From the NCBI RefSeq assembly GCF_012933445.1, contig NZ_JABBNC010000018.1:62001-126000 (forward strand): DNA of 64,000 bases, written 5' to 3'. A model generated the notes under the pieces. The model saw only the letters and a list, made by a program, of their open reading frames with translations, made no database searches and was not told the DNA's origin. The position numbers and the translations under genes were made by a program. How positions within the stretch are numbered: the first letter of the stretch is position 1; each line of letters starts with the position of its first letter. This DNA comes from Actinoplanes sp. TBRC 11911 (GTDB lineage Bacteria > Actinomycetota > Actinomycetes > Mycobacteriales > Micromonosporaceae). This document shows positions 27,452 to 37,475 of this stretch, in pieces.

Positions 27452-27702
27452 TGGCACCGGCAGGCGGTCCGGTGCGGGCCGCTGAGACAGACGGCGCCGC
27501 GGGCGTACGCATCCGGGCCGCGCGCAAGAACGCCGGACTGACCCAGCAGGGCTTGTCCGCCGCGGTCCAGGTGAGCCGCCAGACCATCATCGCGATGGAG
27601 ACCGGCGACTACGCCCCGTCGGTCTACTTGGCCCTCAAAGTGGCCAGAGCCTTAGAAGTGACTGTGGAAACCCTGTGGGGTGAAGACTCCACCGGACAGT
27701 GA
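27451..27702 (+). CDS. XRE-family transcriptional regulator
   Basis: 83 residues, nearly all one helix-turn-helix: IRAARKNAGLTQQGLSAAVQ, VSRQTIIAMETGDYAPSVYL, ALKVARALEVTVETLWG. This is the YozG/Cro type, which binds DNA as a dimer. It begins at the stop codon of the membrane protein (TGATG). The palindrome upstream of the pair suggests autoregulation. A hairpin follows the gene. Confidence 0.9.
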   Translation: MAPAGGPVRAAETDGAAGVRIRAARKNAGLTQQGLSAAVQVSRQTIIAMETGDYAPSVYLALKVARALEVTVETLWGEDSTGQ

Positions 27703-27704
27703 GA

Positions 27705-27737
27705 AGGGGGCCTGCCCCACACCCGGGCAAACCCCCT
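27705..27737 (+). terminator. Hairpin after the XRE regulator
   Basis: AGGGGG (27705-27710) pairs with CCCCCT (27732-27737), and within it TGCCC pairs with GGGCA. It sits just after the stop codon. The following CGTTCACGTCTTTAG is only weakly T-rich. Confidence 0.5.
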
Positions 27738-27774
27738 CGTTCACGTCTTTAGTTGTGGGGGATGTGCGGAACAT

Positions 27775-28014
27775 TCAGTTGGAGTTAGACATCATGTCCG
27801 CGCCACGCCAAGTGAAGTCCGGGTCCGCGTTGTACTGAACCGCGATCTTCACCAGGTCCTCGGCGTACCGGTTGGCGTGGTGTCCACAGAACACCAGCTC
27901 ACCGCCACCAGCCAGTGTCAAACGGAGCTTTCCTGCTGCATTGCAGCGGTCGCACCTTTCATCGGCTGCTGGGCCGGCCAAACTTCCCGCCGGCGGCGTG
28001 AGAGTCGGGGTCAT
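27775..28014 (-). CDS. DUF7455-type small zinc-ribbon-like protein
   Basis: 79 residues. CDRCNAAG and the later FCGHHANRY provide Cys/His ligands typical of the short actinobacterial proteins near sigA now called DUF7455. Function unknown. ATG 28014 has GAGGAGG upstream. Its 3' end faces the XRE gene, and its 5' side shares the ~240-bp gap with the sigA terminator. Confidence 0.82.
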   Translation of the reverse strand: MTPTLTPPAGSLAGPAADERCDRCNAAGKLRLTLAGGGELVFCGHHANRYAEDLVKIAVQYNADPDFTWRGADMMSNSN

Positions 28015-28197
28015 CGCCTTCCTCCTCTGGTCGAACCGATGAACATGTTCCTCGGCTACTGCTCACCATCGTGCAACACCCTGCACCGTTGCAGCCTTCC
28101 CACAGTGCCCCGAGGGGACCGAGGTCACACGTGGTCGGACTAGTGTGCCGTGATCCAAGGGTGCCACGTCAACGATCACTTCTACACAACGGTCTGA

Positions 28198-28225
28198 TCA
28201 CCACCCGGGGATGTACGGGTGGTGA
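28198..28225 (-). terminator. sigA terminator hairpin
   Basis: TCACCACCCG (28198-28207) pairs perfectly with CGGGTGGTGA (28216-28225) around an 8-nt loop, 32 bp beyond the sigA stop codon. No T-run. Confidence 0.6.
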
Positions 28226-28256
28226 CCATTCGGACACGCGATGTTGACGGGACGCC

Positions 28257-29843
<1,587 letters not shown>

Positions 29844-30098
29844 GAAAGACCTTCCGGAGGCGATGAGGTTGTGCACGGCCATGAGCCCAGCTCAGCGCAC
29901 GGCGAAGAGGCTGGCCGGTGTTGGTGTGGGGACCCCCGGGACACGGACGGGCGGAGCAGCTGGTGTCCGTGAAGCGGTGGGCAGGGGTGAATTGTAGCGC
30001 CGTCCAGCGAGATCCTCCCGCCGCAGCGCGCCGCCGGGGCCGGTGACCTCGCCGGAGACACCCGGCGGGAAGATGTTAGCCGCGGAAAGGACGGATAC

Positions 30099-30932
30099 GT
30101 GAGCGAGTTTCGCGGGACATCGACGCCGGACGAGTTGCTGGTCATCGCCGTCCGGGTGGCGCGGGATGCGGCCGCCACCGCACGGCGGATGCGCACCGAG
30201 GGCGTCACCGACGTGCAAACCAAGAGCACATCCACCGATGTGGTGACAGCGGCGGACAAGGCGGTGGAGCGCCAGGTCATCGACGCGCTGCGCGCCGAGC
30301 GGCCGCGCGACGCGGTGCTGGGCGAGGAATACGGCGATTCGATAACACCTGAGTCGACACCTGAGGCGGGTACGGTCCGCTGGGTTCTCGATCCGATCGA
30401 CGGCACGGTCAACTACCTGTACGGCCTGCCGGCGTACGCGGTCTCGCTCGCCGCCGAGATCGACGGCGTCGCGGTGGCCGGCGTGGTGATCAACGCGGCG
30501 ACCGGTGCTGAGTGGACGGCGGCCCGGGGCGGCGGCGCGTGGCGCGACGGACGACGGCTGACCCCCTCGGTGCGGACGACCCTGGACCAGGCTCTGGTCG
30601 GCACTGGCTTCGGCTACGACGCTAGGCGCCGGGCGCACCAGGGTGCGGTGGTCGCGCAGTTGATCACCCGTGTGCGTGACATCCGCCGGATCGGCGTGGC
30701 GTCGCTCGACCTGTGCTCGGTCGCGGAGGGCACCCTCGACGCGTACTACGAGAAGGGGCTCAATCCCTGGGACCACGCGGCGGGCGGCCTGATCGCCACG
30801 GAGGCGGGCGTGACGGTCGGCGGCCTGCGCGGTGCACCGGCCGGGCTCGACATGGTCGTAGCGGCCCCGCCAGCGCTGTTCGCGCCGCTGCACGACCTGC
30901 TGGTCGAGCTGGACGCGGCCGGCGGGGCCTGA
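30099..30932 (+). CDS. suhB: Inositol monophosphatase family protein
   Basis: 277 residues. Metal- and substrate-binding motifs are GEEYGD, WVLDPIDGTVNYLYGLP and NPWDHAAGGLIATEAG, as in IMPase/SuhB. It dephosphorylates inositol phosphate or related sugar phosphates, feeding phosphatidylinositol and mycothiol in actinobacteria. The position next to sigA and a LytR_C protein matches Rv2701c, although the ppgK gene found between them in mycobacteria is missing. GTG 30099 with GAAAGGA upstream. Confidence 0.93.
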   Translation: MSEFRGTSTPDELLVIAVRVARDAAATARRMRTEGVTDVQTKSTSTDVVTAADKAVERQVIDALRAERPRDAVLGEEYGDSITPESTPEAGTVRWVLDPIDGTVNYLYGLPAYAVSLAAEIDGVAVAGVVINAATGAEWTAARGGGAWRDGRRLTPSVRTTLDQALVGTGFGYDARRRAHQGAVVAQLITRVRDIRRIGVASLDLCSVAEGTLDAYYEKGLNPWDHAAGGLIATEAGVTVGGLRGAPAGLDMVVAAPPALFAPLHDLLVELDAAGGA

Positions 30933-30945
30933 GGAGGCGTACGGG

Positions 30946-31497
30946 CTAGGAGTCCTTGTTCTTGTCCTTCTCGACCGGCTTCACGCAGGCGCCCGGCGGA
31001 AGGGTCGGCTCGCCCACCTCGACCAGGGACTGGTTCACCTCGGTCGTGGTGGCGAGCTGGCGGTACTCGTTGCCGATGACGATGTCGATGACCGCGCCCT
31101 TCTGCTTGGCGTTGTAGGTCATCTTGGACTGGGCCAGGAAGTACGCCCGGAGCAGCTGCGCCTTGCCGACGGTGTCCGGACCGTACTTGATCTCGGCGAC
31201 GCCCTTGTACTTCGTCTTGCTCTCGGCCGGCTTCTGCACGGCGAAGCGCCGGTTCTTGAACTCGTTCGTCACGCTTTCGGCCAGTCCCGCGATCTTCGTC
31301 CCGTTGTAGACCTTGACGGTGACCTCGGCCGGATCGTCGGGCAGCTGCATGTCGGCGAGCGGGGCACCGGCCGGGCAGTCCTCCCCCACGGTCGTGCCGC
31401 CCTGCGTGTCGCGAGCCAGGGCGGTGATGACGAAAACCACCGCGGCGACGGCGAGCACGCCGACGACGACGAGCGCTCGGACGCGCGCAAAGCTCAT
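30946..31497 (-). CDS. cei: LytR C-terminal domain membrane protein (Cei-like)
   Basis: 183 residues: a single N-terminal membrane anchor (ALVVVGVLAVAAVVFVITAL) and an extracytoplasmic LytR_C domain (VTVKVYNGTKIAGLAESVTN, AEIKYGPDTVGKAQLLRAYF, IDIVIGNEY). It corresponds by position and architecture to M. tuberculosis Cei (Rv2700), which is needed for envelope integrity. Two Cys (DCPAG and GACVK) could form a disulfide. ATG 31497 has GGAG 7 nt upstream. Converges on suhB. Confidence 0.88.
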   Translation of the reverse strand: MSFARVRALVVVGVLAVAAVVFVITALARDTQGGTTVGEDCPAGAPLADMQLPDDPAEVTVKVYNGTKIAGLAESVTNEFKNRRFAVQKPAESKTKYKGVAEIKYGPDTVGKAQLLRAYFLAQSKMTYNAKQKGAVIDIVIGNEYRQLATTTEVNQSLVEVGEPTLPPGACVKPVEKDKNKDS

Positions 31498-31776
31498 GGG
31501 CTGGCTCCAGGGTCGGTCGAGATGTCGCGCCACCGGGGAATGGGCGGACCTGTCGAGAGGTTAACGTCTGTCCGCCAGGCACGCGGAAACCGGGATTCCC
31601 TCCGGCGCGTTGACGATGATCCAGAGCGTTGGGCACCTACTTTGATGTCGCCTCGGTCACATCGGGAACAATGTTGTGCCTGTGTGCGTACTTCTTGGCC
31701 GCGACGGGGTAAGGTTCCGCGCTCGCTGGGAGGTTTCGCACATCAGCACGAGTGTCAGAAATCGTCTTGCCGAACC

Positions 31777-31803
31777 GGGAACCGAAACCTCGTTGCGGGC
31801 GTT
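31777..31803 (+). promoter_or_regulatory. Candidate SigR/SigH-type promoter for the DUF4193 gene
   Basis: GGGAAC at 31777-31782 followed by 18 bases and GTT at 31801, the GGAA(T/C)-N18-GTT pattern of redox-stress ECF sigma factors. Transcription would begin about 35 bp before the DUF4193 ATG. The remainder of the 348-bp gap (31498-31845) holds the leftward cei promoter and no gene. Confidence 0.35.
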
Positions 31804-31845
31804 ACTAACGCTTAGTGACCCATCGATACAGGAGAGTGAAATCCG

Positions 31846-32142
31846 ATGGCCACCGACTACGACGCTCCGCGTCGCGATGAGGTCGACCTCGGCGAGGACA
31901 GCCTTGAGGAGCTGAAGTCTCGCCGCGCCGACGCACAGTCGGGTGCAGTGGACGTCGACGAGGTCGAGGTGGCGGAAAGCTTCGAGCTGCCCGGCGCCGA
32001 CCTGGCCGACGAGGAACTCACCGTCAAAGTGCTGCCCATGCAGTCCGACGAGTTCCGATGCGCCCGCTGCTTCCTCGTACATCACCGCAGCCAGCTGGCT
32101 GTGGAGCGCAACGGGGAGCTGATCTGCCGCGAGTGCGCCTGA
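31846..32142 (+). CDS. DUF4193 protein
   Basis: 98 residues, strongly acidic N-terminal two thirds and a C-terminal zinc-ribbon-like end (FRCARCFLVHHRSQLA ... LICRECA, two CxxC). It matches DUF4193, the counterpart of Rv2699c, with no known function. ATG 31846 has GGAGAG upstream. Confidence 0.93.
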   Translation: MATDYDAPRRDEVDLGEDSLEELKSRRADAQSGAVDVDEVEVAESFELPGADLADEELTVKVLPMQSDEFRCARCFLVHHRSQLAVERNGELICRECA

Positions 32143-32302
32143 CGGCCACTCGTACGCAGCGCACCAACCCGGCCGCGACGACGCGGTCGGGAGTTCTCGG
32201 CTTCCCTGAGCCTGTTGTCCGGTCGCCCTAGTTTTGAAGTGGGCCGGTGCCGGGCATCTGACCGGTAAAGCCGCCCGCGGAACAACGACGGGGAGGACGA
32301 GG

Positions 32303-33088
32303 ATGACCCGCCCGGAACACACCGAGCGGGACGAGGCCGAGGAAACGGCTCTCGTGCCCGCTACTGACGAGGAGCTTGGCAAGACGGTCGCCGCGCTGAC
32401 AGCCGATGACCTCGAGCCGGACGACCGCCGCCGGCTCCTCGGGCGCCTGGTGGAGGACATCCGCCGGCGTGGGCTGGGCCAGTTGTTCCGGCCCAAGGCC
32501 GCGGTCCGCTGGATGGCCGACGTGGTCACCGACGTGGCACCGCACGTGCCGGTCCGGGACCGCGACACCCTGCAGCGTCATTTTCCCGGCCTGACCGACG
32601 ACGACCTGGCCGATCGCCTGATCCGCAACGCCGCCCGGGGCACCGCCAGCGTCGGCGCCGTCGGCGGCGGCGTCGCCTCCATCGAGTGGGTCGCGACGCC
32701 GACCCTGCTCTCCGCGCCCGTGCTGCTGGCCGCCGAGACGGTCGCGGTGGTGGCGATCGAGCTGAAGCTGATCGGTGAACTGCACGAGATCTACGGCGCC
32801 CCGATCCGGGGTGGCCTCGGCGAACGTGCCGGCGGGCTGCTCCAGGCGTGGTCCGGCCAGCGCGGCGTCAACCCGCTGATCCCCGGCGTGGGCCTGGCGA
32901 GCGTGCTGGGCACGGCCGCCCGGCGCGAACTGCAGACGTCGCTGCTGAAACGGTTCGGCCGCAATCTGAGCACGCTCGGCCCGATGCTCACCGGCGCGGC
33001 GGTCGCCAGTTACCTGAACCGGCGGGCGACCCGCAGTCTCGGCGAACACGTCCGCAAGGACCTCAAGCGGAAGGCTCTCGAGGGCTGA
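32303..33088 (+). CDS. Conserved actinobacterial protein of unknown function
   Basis: 261 residues. The middle is hydrophobic without clean membrane spans (GTASVGAVGGGVASIEWVAT, LSAPVLLAAETVAVVAIELK), followed by an amphipathic part and a basic C-terminus (LNRRATRSLGEHVRKDLKRK). I recognise it only as a conserved neighbour of the dut region. It may associate with the membrane. ATG 32303 with GGGAGG upstream. Its last 26 bp overlap the convergent DUF3093 gene. Confidence 0.72.
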   Translation: MTRPEHTERDEAEETALVPATDEELGKTVAALTADDLEPDDRRRLLGRLVEDIRRRGLGQLFRPKAAVRWMADVVTDVAPHVPVRDRDTLQRHFPGLTDDDLADRLIRNAARGTASVGAVGGGVASIEWVATPTLLSAPVLLAAETVAVVAIELKLIGELHEIYGAPIRGGLGERAGGLLQAWSGQRGVNPLIPGVGLASVLGTAARRELQTSLLKRFGRNLSTLGPMLTGAAVASYLNRRATRSLGEHVRKDLKRKALEG

Positions 33089-33569
33089 CCGCGGCGTCGC
33101 GCGCGGCGAGCAGCGCGGTCGCCAGCTCGACCGGATGCCGGGTGGACACCACCCAGAACGGCGTCGGATCCGCCGGGTCGTCCAGCAGCACCTGCACGGC
33201 CGGGCCGATCCAGGGGCGCTGGATCACGAAGGCGAGCGGGTGCGCGCCCACGCCCAGCGACTCCCGCTTGCCGGCCGCGTCCAGCGCGATCACGTCGCCG
33301 ATCACCGACACCGGTAAGCGCGCGTCGTCGACCAGGAACTCGTCGCCGGTGACCGCCACCTTGATCCGGCCGGCCCACAGCAGCAGCGCCGCGGTCAGCG
33401 GGACCAGCACCACGAACGGGATCCAGGCCGGGACCGTCGTGAAGCTCATCAGAACCTCGAAGACCAGCAGCAGGGACGCCACCATCGCGGTCGGCCACGC
33501 CCAGAACGACACCCGCAGCCGCTCGGCGTACGCGGGCGCGGTGGTGCGGGCGCGGGGCTCCGATGTCAC
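33063..33569 (-). CDS. DUF3093 membrane protein
   Basis: 168 residues with two adjacent N-terminal transmembrane helices (AMVASLLLVFEVLMSF and WIPFVVLVPLTAALLLW) and a soluble C-terminal domain (VAVTGDEFLVDDARLPVSVI, PFWVVSTRHPVELATAL). It is the DUF3093 family, equivalent to Rv2698. GTG 33569 is chosen from the conserved start; the in-frame ATG at 33605 would add 12 unconserved residues. Diverges from dut. Confidence 0.9.
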   Translation of the reverse strand: MTSEPRARTTAPAYAERLRVSFWAWPTAMVASLLLVFEVLMSFTTVPAWIPFVVLVPLTAALLLWAGRIKVAVTGDEFLVDDARLPVSVIGDVIALDAAGKRESLGVGAHPLAFVIQRPWIGPAVQVLLDDPADPTPFWVVSTRHPVELATALLAARDAAVSPREPSA

Positions 33570-33661
33570 CCTGGAAGGGTACGGCGCGCCTCCGCGACCG
33601 GGCACGGCAGGATGGCAGGGTGAGTGCCGCCCGTCGCCGCCACGAGTGAGGAACGTGTGCC

Positions 33662-34138
33662 TTGACCGAGGACTTGACGATCCCGATCCGTCGTCTCGAC
33701 CCGCAGCTGCCGCTGCCCGCGTACGCGCACCCGGGTGACGCCGGCGCCGACCTGTTCGCCGCCGAGGACGCTTCGCTGGCGCCCGGGGCCCGCGCCGCGG
33801 TCCGTACCGGCATCGCGGTAGCTATTCCGGTGGGGTTCGTCGGCCTGGTGCATCCCCGCTCCGGTCTGGCGGCCCGGCTGGGCGTCACGGTCCTCAACGC
33901 GCCCGGTACGGTCGATGCCGGCTATCGCGGCGAGATCCTGGTGATCCTGGTGAATCACGACCCGGTGAACACTGTCAAGATCTCCCGCGGCGACCGCATC
34001 GCCCAATTGGTCGTCCAGCGGGTCGAGCGAGCGGTGTTCCTCGAGGTCGACGAGCTCGACGACACCGCGCGCGGTGCCGGCGGGCACGGCTCGACCGGCG
34101 GGCACCACGCGCTGCCCACGCAGCAGAAGCAGTCCTGA
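33662..34138 (+). CDS. dut: dUTP diphosphatase
   Basis: 158 residues, trimeric dUTPase. Motifs: AYAHPGDAGADLFA (1), HPRSGLAARLGV (2), NAPGTVDAGYRGEI (3), GDRIAQLVVQRV (4), and a C-terminal GGHGSTGGHH variant of motif 5. It hydrolyses dUTP to dUMP and pyrophosphate. TTG 33662 with GAGG about 10 nt upstream; no in-frame ATG or GTG lies nearby. First gene of the dut-DUF3710-OB-DUF3159 run. Confidence 0.95.
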   Translation: MTEDLTIPIRRLDPQLPLPAYAHPGDAGADLFAAEDASLAPGARAAVRTGIAVAIPVGFVGLVHPRSGLAARLGVTVLNAPGTVDAGYRGEILVILVNHDPVNTVKISRGDRIAQLVVQRVERAVFLEVDELDDTARGAGGHGSTGGHHALPTQQKQS

Positions 34139-34150
34139 AAGGTGGCAGTG

Positions 34151-34819
34151 ATGTTCTCCCGTAAGCGTGGCGGCCCCAAGCACGTGCGCGCCACCGACGC
34201 CCCGCCGTCCGACGCCCTGGCGCAGAGCCTCGAGGCCGACGACGAGCCCACCCCGCCCGAGCGCGGCCCCTGGGACGAGAGCTACGCCCCGGACGACGTC
34301 GAACGGCTCGACCTGGGCAGCCTGCGCATCCCGGCGGTCGACGGCGTCGAGGTCCGGGTCCAGGCCAACCCGGACGGCGCGGTCGAGCAGATCGTGCTGG
34401 TCGACGGCGACAGCGCGCTGCAGCTCGGGGTGTTCGCGGCCCCGCGCACCGAGGGCATCTGGGACGAGGTGCGCGAGGAGATCTCCGAGGCGATGGCCGC
34501 CGACGGCGTCAAGCCCCAAGAGGTCCGCGGCCCGTACGGCATCGAGCTGACCGCCCGGGTGAACACGCCGGAGGGCCCCGCCGATGTGCGGTTCGTCGGG
34601 GTGGACGGGCCGCGCTGGATGGTCCGGGCGCTCTACCAGGGCGTTGCGGCCGCCGACCGGGGTCGCGAGGGCGCCCTCGGCGAGGTGCTCTCCGGCCTCG
34701 TGGTGGTCCGCGACGCCGAGGCCCGGCCGGTCCGCGAGGCGTTGCCGCTGCACCTGCCGAAGGAGATGACCGACCAGGCGCAGGACGCCTCCGGCGCGAA
34801 CGGCAGCGCGCCGAATTAG
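34151..34819 (+). CDS. DUF3710 protein
   Basis: 222 residues. Acidic N-terminal linker (PPERGPWDESYAPDDVERLD), then the conserved body LQLGVFAAPRTEGIWDEVRE, GPYGIELTARVNTPEG, VGVDGPRWMVRALYQG. This is DUF3710, equivalent to Rv2696c, function unknown. ATG 34151 has AAAGG 8 nt upstream; GTG 34148 and 34142 are in frame. 12 bp after dut. Confidence 0.93.
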   Translation: MFSRKRGGPKHVRATDAPPSDALAQSLEADDEPTPPERGPWDESYAPDDVERLDLGSLRIPAVDGVEVRVQANPDGAVEQIVLVDGDSALQLGVFAAPRTEGIWDEVREEISEAMAADGVKPQEVRGPYGIELTARVNTPEGPADVRFVGVDGPRWMVRALYQGVAAADRGREGALGEVLSGLVVVRDAEARPVREALPLHLPKEMTDQAQDASGANGSAPN

Positions 34820-34919
34820 GCGATCGTGACAGAGGTCACCGGACCCTCTTCCGGCGTACCGTGGATGAACGGAACAGGGACACTGAGCCGTCCATCCCCG
34901 CGGGGCGAGGAGAGGGTCC

Positions 34920-35297
34920 ATGACCACCGACGAGCGCACCGGCCTGCGCAGGTTCTTAGACCGGCTGACGGCCACCGACTCGGAGCTCGACGCCGAGGAT
35001 CTCCAACGGGAGAGCGCCAAGTGCGGTGCCATTCCCGCCACTCAATGCCGCCGTGGCCAGGTCGTTTCGGTGTCCGGCCGGCTCCGCACCGTGGCGTACA
35101 CTCCTCGAACGAACCTGCCGACCTTGGAGGCCGACCTCTGGGACGGCAGTGACGTGGTCACGCTGGTCTTCCTGGGCCGCCGGTCGATAGCCGGCATCGA
35201 GCCGGGCAGGCAGCTCACCGCACGTGGCCGGATCGCGATCCGGGACGACCGCAAGGTCATCTACAACCCGTACTACGAGCTGGAGGCGCCCCGGTGA
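34920..35297 (+). CDS. OB-fold nucleic-acid-binding domain protein
   Basis: 125 residues. A short helical start (LRRFLDRLTATDSELDAEDL), then an OB fold (GQVVSVSGRLRTVAYTPRTN, LEADLWDGSDVVTLVFLGRR, GRQLTARGRIAIRDDRKVIY). It matches the Rv2694c-type protein found between DUF3710 and DUF3159 genes. The fold suggests single-stranded nucleic acid binding, but there is no direct evidence. ATG 34920; the stop overlaps the next GTG. Confidence 0.9.
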   Translation: MTTDERTGLRRFLDRLTATDSELDAEDLQRESAKCGAIPATQCRRGQVVSVSGRLRTVAYTPRTNLPTLEADLWDGSDVVTLVFLGRRSIAGIEPGRQLTARGRIAIRDDRKVIYNPYYELEAPR

Positions 35298-36025
35298 CAC
35301 CCGGTAGCGAGCCGGTCGAGGAGAGGCTCGCCGAAGAGGTGGTCGAGGGACTCGATCTGCAACCCGAAGAAGAGCCTCTGCCGTCCATGAGCGAGCTGCT
35401 CGCCGACCAGCTGGGCGGCGTGCGCGGCCTCATCGAGTCCAGCCTGCCCGTGCTGGCATTCGTCGTGCTCAACGTCGTCCTCGGCAACGCGGTGGTCGGC
35501 CTCGAGAAGCAGACCGCCCTGACCTGGGCGATCATCGGCGCGGTCCTGTCCGCCCTGGGCATCGGCGCCTACCGCCTGGCCCGCAAGCAGCCCGTCCGGC
35601 ACGCCGTCAACGGCCTGCTCGGCATCGCGGTCGGCGCCTTCCTGGCCTGGCGCACCGGCCGAGCCCAGGATTTCTATCTGCCCGGCATCCTGCTGACCTT
35701 CGGCCAGGCCGCGGTCCTGCTGATCTCGGTCATGGTGCGCAAGCCGATCATCGGGTACGCGTGGGGCATCCTCGCGAACAAAGGCCGGCACGACTGGTTC
35801 GCAAACCCCCGGCTGTTCCGCACCTTCCAGTGGCTCACTCTGGTCTGGGTGGCGTCGCTGGGCGTGCGCGCCGGCATCCAGTACTACCTGTGGGCGCTGG
35901 GCGAGGCGAACGCGCTCGGCGTGGTCCGGATCCTGATCAGCTGGCCGATCTATGCCGCTACGTTCGCCTTCACCGCCTGGGCCATCCACCGGGTGACCAG
36001 CGCCCCGGAAAAGGCCCTAACTTAG
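35294..36025 (+). CDS. DUF3159 membrane protein
   Basis: 243 residues with about six transmembrane helices after an acidic, soluble N-terminal 45 residues. The conserved patches are GLIESSLPVLAFVVLNVVLG and KGRHDWFANPRLFRTFQWLT. It is DUF3159, equivalent to Rv2693c; function unknown. GTG 35294 overlaps the preceding stop (GTGA). It ends convergently with the TrkA gene, overlapping by 9 bp. Confidence 0.92.
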   Translation: MTPGSEPVEERLAEEVVEGLDLQPEEEPLPSMSELLADQLGGVRGLIESSLPVLAFVVLNVVLGNAVVGLEKQTALTWAIIGAVLSALGIGAYRLARKQPVRHAVNGLLGIAVGAFLAWRTGRAQDFYLPGILLTFGQAAVLLISVMVRKPIIGYAWGILANKGRHDWFANPRLFRTFQWLTLVWVASLGVRAGIQYYLWALGEANALGVVRILISWPIYAATFAFTAWAIHRVTSAPEKALT

Positions 36026-36694
36026 CTCCGGCCCCGCGTTGCCGAGCACCACCGCGCGGATCTGATCCTCCACCTCGGTCGTGCAGACGAAGATCAGCTC
36101 GTCGCCGGCCTCCAGCGGGTCGTCCGCGGTCGGCACCACCACACGCTTGCCCCGCAGGATCGCGACCAGCGCGGCGTCCCGTGGCAACGGCACCGACCGC
36201 ACCGGCTTGCCCTCGTACGGCGCGTGCTTCGGCAGCGTGATCTCGACCAGGTTCGCCTCGCCCTGCCGGAACGTCATCAACCGCACCAGGTCGCCGACCG
36301 TCACCGCCTCCTCGACCAGCGCGGCCATCAGACGCGGCTTGCTGACCGCCACGTCCACGCCCCACTGCTCGGTGAACAGCCACTCGTTCTCGGCGCGGTT
36401 CACCCGGGCCACCACGCGCGGCACCGCGAACTCGGTCTTGGCCAGCAACGAGACGACCAGGTTGACCTTGTCGTCGCCGGTCGCCGCGACGACCACGTCG
36501 CAGCCGGCCACGTCCGCCTCCTCCAGGCTGCTCAGCTCGCAGGCGTCGGCGAGCACCCACTCGGCCTCCGGCACCCGTTCCGGGCGCAGCTGGCGCGGCT
36601 GGCGCTCGATCAGCATGACCCGGTGGCCGTTGCCGATGAGCTCCTGAGCGATCGACCGGCCGACGTTGCCGGCCCCGGCGATGGCGATCCGCAT
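36017..36694 (-). CDS. ceoC: TrkA-type potassium uptake regulatory protein (CeoC-like)
   Basis: 225 residues: an RCK_N Rossmann domain (RIAIAGAGNVGRSIAQELIG, glycine motif GAGNVG) and a C-terminal TrkA_C domain (NLVEITLPKHAPYEGKPVRS). It binds NAD(H) and/or nucleotides and gates a K+ transporter. ATG 36694. It is the second gene of a trkA pair, 2 bp after the first, the order of ceoB-ceoC in mycobacteria. Confidence 0.92.
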   Translation of the reverse strand: MRIAIAGAGNVGRSIAQELIGNGHRVMLIERQPRQLRPERVPEAEWVLADACELSSLEEADVAGCDVVVAATGDDKVNLVVSLLAKTEFAVPRVVARVNRAENEWLFTEQWGVDVAVSKPRLMAALVEEAVTVGDLVRLMTFRQGEANLVEITLPKHAPYEGKPVRSVPLPRDAALVAILRGKRVVVPTADDPLEAGDELIFVCTTEVEDQIRAVVLGNAGPELS

Positions 36695-36696
36695 GC

Positions 36697-37362
36697 TCAG
36701 TTCCCCTCCTTCTCCGCGCCCGCGGCTATGTTCAGCACGTCCCCGACGGTCTCGTCGGTGACCAGCATGAACACCTGATCGCCATCCTGGATCACGGTGG
36801 ACGGGGTGCCGAGCGTTCCCATCCCGAACCGCATCAGATACGCCACCCGGGCGCCGGTGCGCTCCTCCAGCACCTTCAGCGGCCGGCCCACCCAGTCGCG
36901 GTGCAGCGGCGCCTCGACGATCGAGACCACGCTGGTCGGGTCGCGGAACACCTCGACGGTGCCCTCCGGGACCAGGTGCCGGACCATGCGGTCGGCCGCC
37001 CAGCGGATCGTCGCCACGGTCGGGATGCCCAGCCGCTCGTACACCTGGGCGCGCCGCGAGTCGTAGATGCGGGCCACCACCCGGGAGACGCCGAACGTCT
37101 CGTGCGCCAGGCGGGCCGAGATGATGTTCGAGTTGTCGCCGCTGGAGACCGCCGCGAAGGCGTCCGCCCGCTCGATCCCGGCGGCGCGCAGCACGTCGCG
37201 GTCGAACCCGAAACCGGTCACCGTGATGCCGCCGAACTCGGCCCCGAGCCGGCGGAACGCGTCCGCGTTCTGGTCGATGACGGCCACCGAGTGGCCACGC
37301 GCGTCGAGGTTGTGAGCGAGCGTCGAACCGAGCCGCCCACACCCCATGATCACCACGTGCAC
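36697..37362 (-). CDS. ceoB: TrkA-type potassium uptake regulatory protein (CeoB-like)
   Basis: 221 residues with Rossmann motif VVIMGCGRLGSTLAHNLDARG, the NAD acidic residue in VAVIDQNADAF, and a TrkA_C domain (LHRDWVGRPLKVLEER). GTG 37362. It diverges from the APC permease gene and forms a two-gene operon with the next TrkA. The two proteins differ in sequence, so they could form a hetero-oligomeric gate. Confidence 0.92.
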   Translation of the reverse strand: MHVVIMGCGRLGSTLAHNLDARGHSVAVIDQNADAFRRLGAEFGGITVTGFGFDRDVLRAAGIERADAFAAVSSGDNSNIISARLAHETFGVSRVVARIYDSRRAQVYERLGIPTVATIRWAADRMVRHLVPEGTVEVFRDPTSVVSIVEAPLHRDWVGRPLKVLEERTGARVAYLMRFGMGTLGTPSTVIQDGDQVFMLVTDETVGDVLNIAAGAEKEGN

Positions 37363-37475
37363 GTGTCGCGTCCTCCAGGATCAATACTCACCCGTGTGAG
37401 CGTGCCATGCGCCCGTAACGGCCGCGTCCCGGGGCCGGATACGCAACGAGCATGGCGGCCGTACTCTTGGCACTC

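Noticed and set aside
37363..37475. c-di-AMP (ydaO) riboswitch before the potassium/amino-acid permease
   Set aside because: The gap between the divergent genes is only about 113 bp and lacks the conserved ydaO blocks.
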